NCBI GenBank assembly: GCA_009777435.1
Contig: WRLW01000062.1
Location: 1-8,149 of the forward strand
DNA length: 8,149 bases
Direction: 5' to 3'
Origin: Oscillospiraceae bacterium
Lineage (GTDB): Bacteria > Bacillota > Clostridia > Oscillospirales > UBA929
A program made the position numbers and the translations under genes. Below, in pieces: positions 5,797-8,149 of the stretch. The notes under the pieces are model-generated. The model saw only the letters and a program-made list of their open reading frames with translations, searched no databases and was not told where the DNA came from. Position 1 is the stretch's first letter. Every line of letters starts with the position of its first letter.

Positions 5797-7467
5797 TTGA
5801 AAAAACGCATTTATCTCAATTTTCTCGGCTTGATTTTATTATGCTCCCTGCTGCTGTCGGTATCGGTCGGCGGGATTATGTATTATGTGATAATCAACCA
5901 GGAGAAGGCAGCCATCAAAGACCGCGCCGCGCTGACCGCCGATTTGCTCAATCGGGGCGTGGAGTTTTCGGAAAGGCATTTTACCGATTATATTAACCAC
6001 AACCCGGAGGCGGCGCGGCTGACCGTCATCGCGCGGGACGGCACGGTTCTCTTAGACAGCAAAGCCGCCGCCGCGTCAATGGAAAACCACGGCGATCGCA
6101 TTGAGTTTATTCAGGCCCTTCAGACCGGGCACGGCGAATCAAGCCGCTATTCCGGCACATTGGGCGCAAGCACATATTTCTACGCCATACGCCTTAATGA
6201 CGGGAATGTGCTTCGCGTTTCCATGACCATGAACAGCATCGCCGGAGCGTTACCCGCCGTGCTTACCGCGATGGCGGCCGTGGCGGTTCTTGTCCTGCTG
6301 ATCGCCAATTCAGTCGCCCGCCGCCTTACGCGGAACATACTCCGTCCGCTGAGCGAGATTGACTTTGACGGCGGCAACGCCGCCATTTACGACGAGCTTA
6401 TACCTTACGCAAAAAAAATAGACCAGCAAAAACGTGAGATCGACGCGCAGATTGTCGCTTTGAAAAACCGGGCCGACACCATAGAGGCCATCACGGGCAA
6501 TATGAAAGAGGGCATCATTCTAATCGACAAAAACGGCACGGTGCTGATTGCCAACAAGAGCGCGGAGGATGTGTTTGGCGATATGCCGCGAAAAAATATC
6601 CTGCATATCTGCCGCGACATTGACTTCGGGCAGTGCGTCAGGCAATGCCTTTCGGGTACGGGCGCCGAGATTGAGTTTGAACAGGGCGGCAAGGTTTACA
6701 GCGTCTATTTCAGCCCCGTTCGCGCCGGGGAAACGCTAAACGGCGGCGTTATACTTTTGTTTGACATTACCGCGCGGTATGAAACCGAGAAACAGCGGCG
6801 TGAGTTTTCCGCGAATGTATCCCATGAGCTGAAAACACCGCTGACGAGCATATCCGCGCTTGCCGAGATGATAGAAAACGGCATGGCGAAAGCGGAGGAT
6901 GTGCGGGGCTTCGCTGAAAAAATCTCCGTACAGGCGAGCCGTCTAATCAGCATAATCGAGGATATTATCCGGCTCTCCGAGTTTGACGAGGGCAAAATCA
7001 TCCGGGAGTATTCGGAGTTTGACCTGTGCGAGCTGTCAGATTCCGTGGCGGGTATATTGCGCGGAAAGGCGAATGAAAAGCGCGTTACCGTAAACGTAAC
7101 CGGCGGCGGTCTGCGCGTGACGGCCAACAGGCGAATGATTGACGAGCTGCTGTACAATTTGATTGACAACGCCATCAAGTACAACAAGGAAAACGGCGAG
7201 GTTTCGGTCTCGCTGTCTATGGAAAACGGTTTTGCTAAAATCGCCGTTACCGACACCGGCATCGGGATTGCGAGCGAGCATCACAGCCGTGTTTTTGAGC
7301 GGTTTTACCGGGCGGATAAATCCCGCTCCAAGAGAACGGGCGGTACGGGCTTGGGATTGTCCATCGTCAAGCATATCGCCGAACACCACGGCGGCAGGGT
7401 CGAGCTGGAGAGCGCGGAGGGGGCGGGGACGACGGTCATATGCTGGATTGCGGCCTTGCGGGCCTGA
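5797..7467 (+). CDS. phoR: PhoR-type phosphate sensor histidine kinase
   Basis: Membrane kinase of 556 residues that phosphorylates the upstream-encoded regulator. The start is TTG 5797: GGAGTG at 5782-5787 sits 9 bases before it and the protein begins directly with MKKRIYLNF and a first membrane helix (about 6-32). The extracytoplasmic part (about 33-150) has a PAS-like fold pattern (RLTVIARDGTVLLDS, MENHGDR, RYSGTLG, LNDGNVLRVS) common in PhoR. The second helix is at about 152-171. A short HAMP-like linker with YDELIPYAKKIDQQKREI follows instead of a full HAMP. A PAS domain (about 228-328) precedes the HisKA domain with H343 in VSHELKTP. The ATPase domain has the N box (N454 and N458), DTGIGIA (486-492), the F box RFYRADKSRS and GGTGLGLS (515-522). 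All catalytic residues are present. It lies 6 bases after phoB and is the last operon gene. Confidence 0.94.
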   Translation: MKKRIYLNFLGLILLCSLLLSVSVGGIMYYVIINQEKAAIKDRAALTADLLNRGVEFSERHFTDYINHNPEAARLTVIARDGTVLLDSKAAAASMENHGDRIEFIQALQTGHGESSRYSGTLGASTYFYAIRLNDGNVLRVSMTMNSIAGALPAVLTAMAAVAVLVLLIANSVARRLTRNILRPLSEIDFDGGNAAIYDELIPYAKKIDQQKREIDAQIVALKNRADTIEAITGNMKEGIILIDKNGTVLIANKSAEDVFGDMPRKNILHICRDIDFGQCVRQCLSGTGAEIEFEQGGKVYSVYFSPVRAGETLNGGVILLFDITARYETEKQRREFSANVSHELKTPLTSISALAEMIENGMAKAEDVRGFAEKISVQASRLISIIEDIIRLSEFDEGKIIREYSEFDLCELSDSVAGILRGKANEKRVTVNVTGGGLRVTANRRMIDELLYNLIDNAIKYNKENGEVSVSLSMENGFAKIAVTDTGIGIASEHHSRVFERFYRADKSRSKRTGGTGLGLSIVKHIAEHHGGRVELESAEGAGTTVICWIAALRA

Positions 7468-7550
7468 CCGGCCTATGCCCGCGCTGAAACGGGATTCATA
7501 ATCGAAGGTACCAAAAGTCGCTAATTTACCATTTGTGTCACTTTATGTCC
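7468..7550 (+). other. Intergenic stretch after phoR with no clear terminator
   Basis: A short inverted repeat spans the phoR stop (GCGGGC 7458-7463 with GCCCGC 7477-7482), and CCCG/CGGG arms flank 7483-7490, but neither is followed by a T run. I cannot support an intrinsic terminator, so some read-through from the pst operon into the next gene is possible. No ORF or RNA gene is seen here. Confidence 0.4.
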
Positions 7551-7579
7551 TTGAATTGTACAGGCAATGAAGCTATGAT
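7551..7579 (+). promoter_or_regulatory. Sigma-A promoter for the solute-binding protein gene
   Basis: TTGAAT (-35, 7551-7556) and TATGAT (-10, 7574-7579) are separated by exactly 17 bp, and transcription would begin near 7586. The leader is short and leads to AGAGAGG at 7605-7611, nine bases before the ATG at 7621. There are no TTTTACA-like repeats here, so this gene appears to have its own, Pho-independent promoter. ATTGTA (7555-7560) and TACAAT (7593-7598) form a small inverted repeat around the -10 that could be an operator, but it is only 6 bp. Confidence 0.72.
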
Positions 7580-7620
7580 GAAGATGCTGAATTACAATAA
7601 ACATAGAGAGGCGTGAAACC

Positions 7621-8149
7621 ATGAAAGCATCAACTATACGCTTTATTGCCTGTCTGATGAGCTTCCTTTTACTGCTTGCGGGATGTACGTCGTCGCCGCC
7701 CTCATCGGATAACCCATCGGGCAACCCATCGGACAATCTATCGGAAAACCCTCCGGCGAATGACCCCGTGAACCCTCAGCCTCCGCAGCCGGTGAAAATC
7801 ACCTATTGGCACACTTATGGCGACGCGGAAGATGAGTTTTTCAAGGAATCCGTACTCCCGCTGTTAAAGACGAGGCATCCCGAAATCGAGGTTGAAAGCG
7901 TCAGACAGGACGGCGGTCAGTTCCATCAAATGATCGTAATGGCTTTCGGTACGGGCCAAGTGCCGGACGTCGCCCGTGTGGACATAGTAAACACGGCGTC
8001 TTACGCGGCGCAGGGCGGCATTGCCGCGATGGATGAGCTGCCGGGGTTTGACGCGCTGAAAAACAGCGTTCTTTCCGGCCCGCTGTCCACAAATCTGTTC
8101 AAAAGCAAATACTACGGGCTGCCGCTTAATACAAACTGCAAAGCGGCTG
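7621..8149 (+). CDS. Family 1 extracellular solute-binding lipoprotein of an ABC importer (3' truncated)
   Basis: Only the first 176 codons are in the window. A lipoprotein signal is clear: MKAST start, hydrophobic core and LLAGC with Cys22 as the lipid anchor. A low-complexity tether rich in Ser, Asn, Asp and Pro follows (about 24-58). The mature domain starts with KITYWHTYGDAEDEFF and continues with FHQMIVMAFGTGQVPDVARVD and KYYGLPLNTNCKA. This is the normal N-terminal pattern of family 1 solute-binding proteins, mostly sugar binders (WH near the start, GxxPDV motif, YGLP near residue 165). The ligand cannot be read from this part; glycerol-phosphate or a sugar are both possible, and proximity to the pst operon does not settle it. 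The start has a good ribosome site (AGAGAGG 7605-7611) and its own promoter. Permease genes would be expected downstream of the window. Confidence 0.88.
   Translation, partial: MKASTIRFIACLMSFLLLLAGCTSSPPSSDNPSGNPSDNLSENPPANDPVNPQPPQPVKITYWHTYGDAEDEFFKESVLPLLKTRHPEIEVESVRQDGGQFHQMIVMAFGTGQVPDVARVDIVNTASYAAQGGIAAMDELPGFDALKNSVLSGPLSTNLFKSKYYGLPLNTNCKAA
7705..7764 (+). repeat. 12-bp tandem repeat in the solute-binding protein linker
   Basis: Five diverging 12-bp units starting at 7705, 7717, 7729, 7741 and 7753, with a TCGG-N-NAACCCA-like consensus. They encode SDNP-SGNP-SDNL-SENP-PAND. As in PstS, the repeat forms a flexible tether between the lipidated Cys and the binding domain. The unit length is a multiple of three, so copy changes would keep frame. 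Confidence 0.75.

Noticed and set aside
7458..7490. Intrinsic terminator after phoR
   Set aside because: Short GC-rich inverted repeats exist but no T run follows, so termination here cannot be supported.

Overview
The window looks like a chromosomal piece of a GC-rich, Gram-positive-type bacterium, most likely an uncultured member of the Clostridia. The reasons are strong GGAGG-type ribosome binding sites, two lipoproteins with Cys lipoboxes, a sigma-A-like promoter, clostridial-style PhoR and PstS architectures, and a tightly packed single-strand operon. This placement is inferred from sequence character only. All genes are on the plus strand.

Layout: (1) 1-852 is the 3' end of a hybrid signalling protein, probably a sensor histidine kinase, with two receiver domains. 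It is closed by a clear intrinsic terminator. (2) A short intergenic region (853-1028) holds 11-bp-phased TTTTACA repeats resembling a PHO box, plus a -10-like element. (3) 1029-7467 is a complete phosphate uptake and sensing operon: pstS-pstC-pstA-pstB-phoU-phoB-phoR. Neighbouring genes overlap or lie a few bases apart, so they are probably co-transcribed and translationally coupled. (4) 7468-7620 carries a good sigma-A promoter (TTGAAT-17-TATGAT). It drives (5) the 5' part of a family 1 extracellular solute-binding lipoprotein gene that runs off the window end and probably opens a separate ABC importer operon.

The operon encodes a whole circuit. PstS captures phosphate outside the membrane, PstC/PstA form the channel, and PstB powers it. 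PhoU links transporter state to the PhoR kinase, and PhoR phosphorylates PhoB, which probably acts back on the repeats upstream of pstS.

Two things stand out. First, PstS has its halves in swapped order: the phosphate-binding RxxGSGTR segment comes first and the GGSTS/SSTGSG/DIGMSS segment second, a circular permutation of canonical PstS. Second, pstA is interrupted by an in-frame TGA at 3597-3599, where the family normally has glycine. The same frame then continues for 36 codons that encode a normal PstA C-terminal helix. Other genes here end in TGA, so this is a nonsense mutation, a sequencing error or readthrough, not a code change. I found no CRISPR, rRNA, tRNA or insertion sequence, and no clear evidence of an undescribed system.
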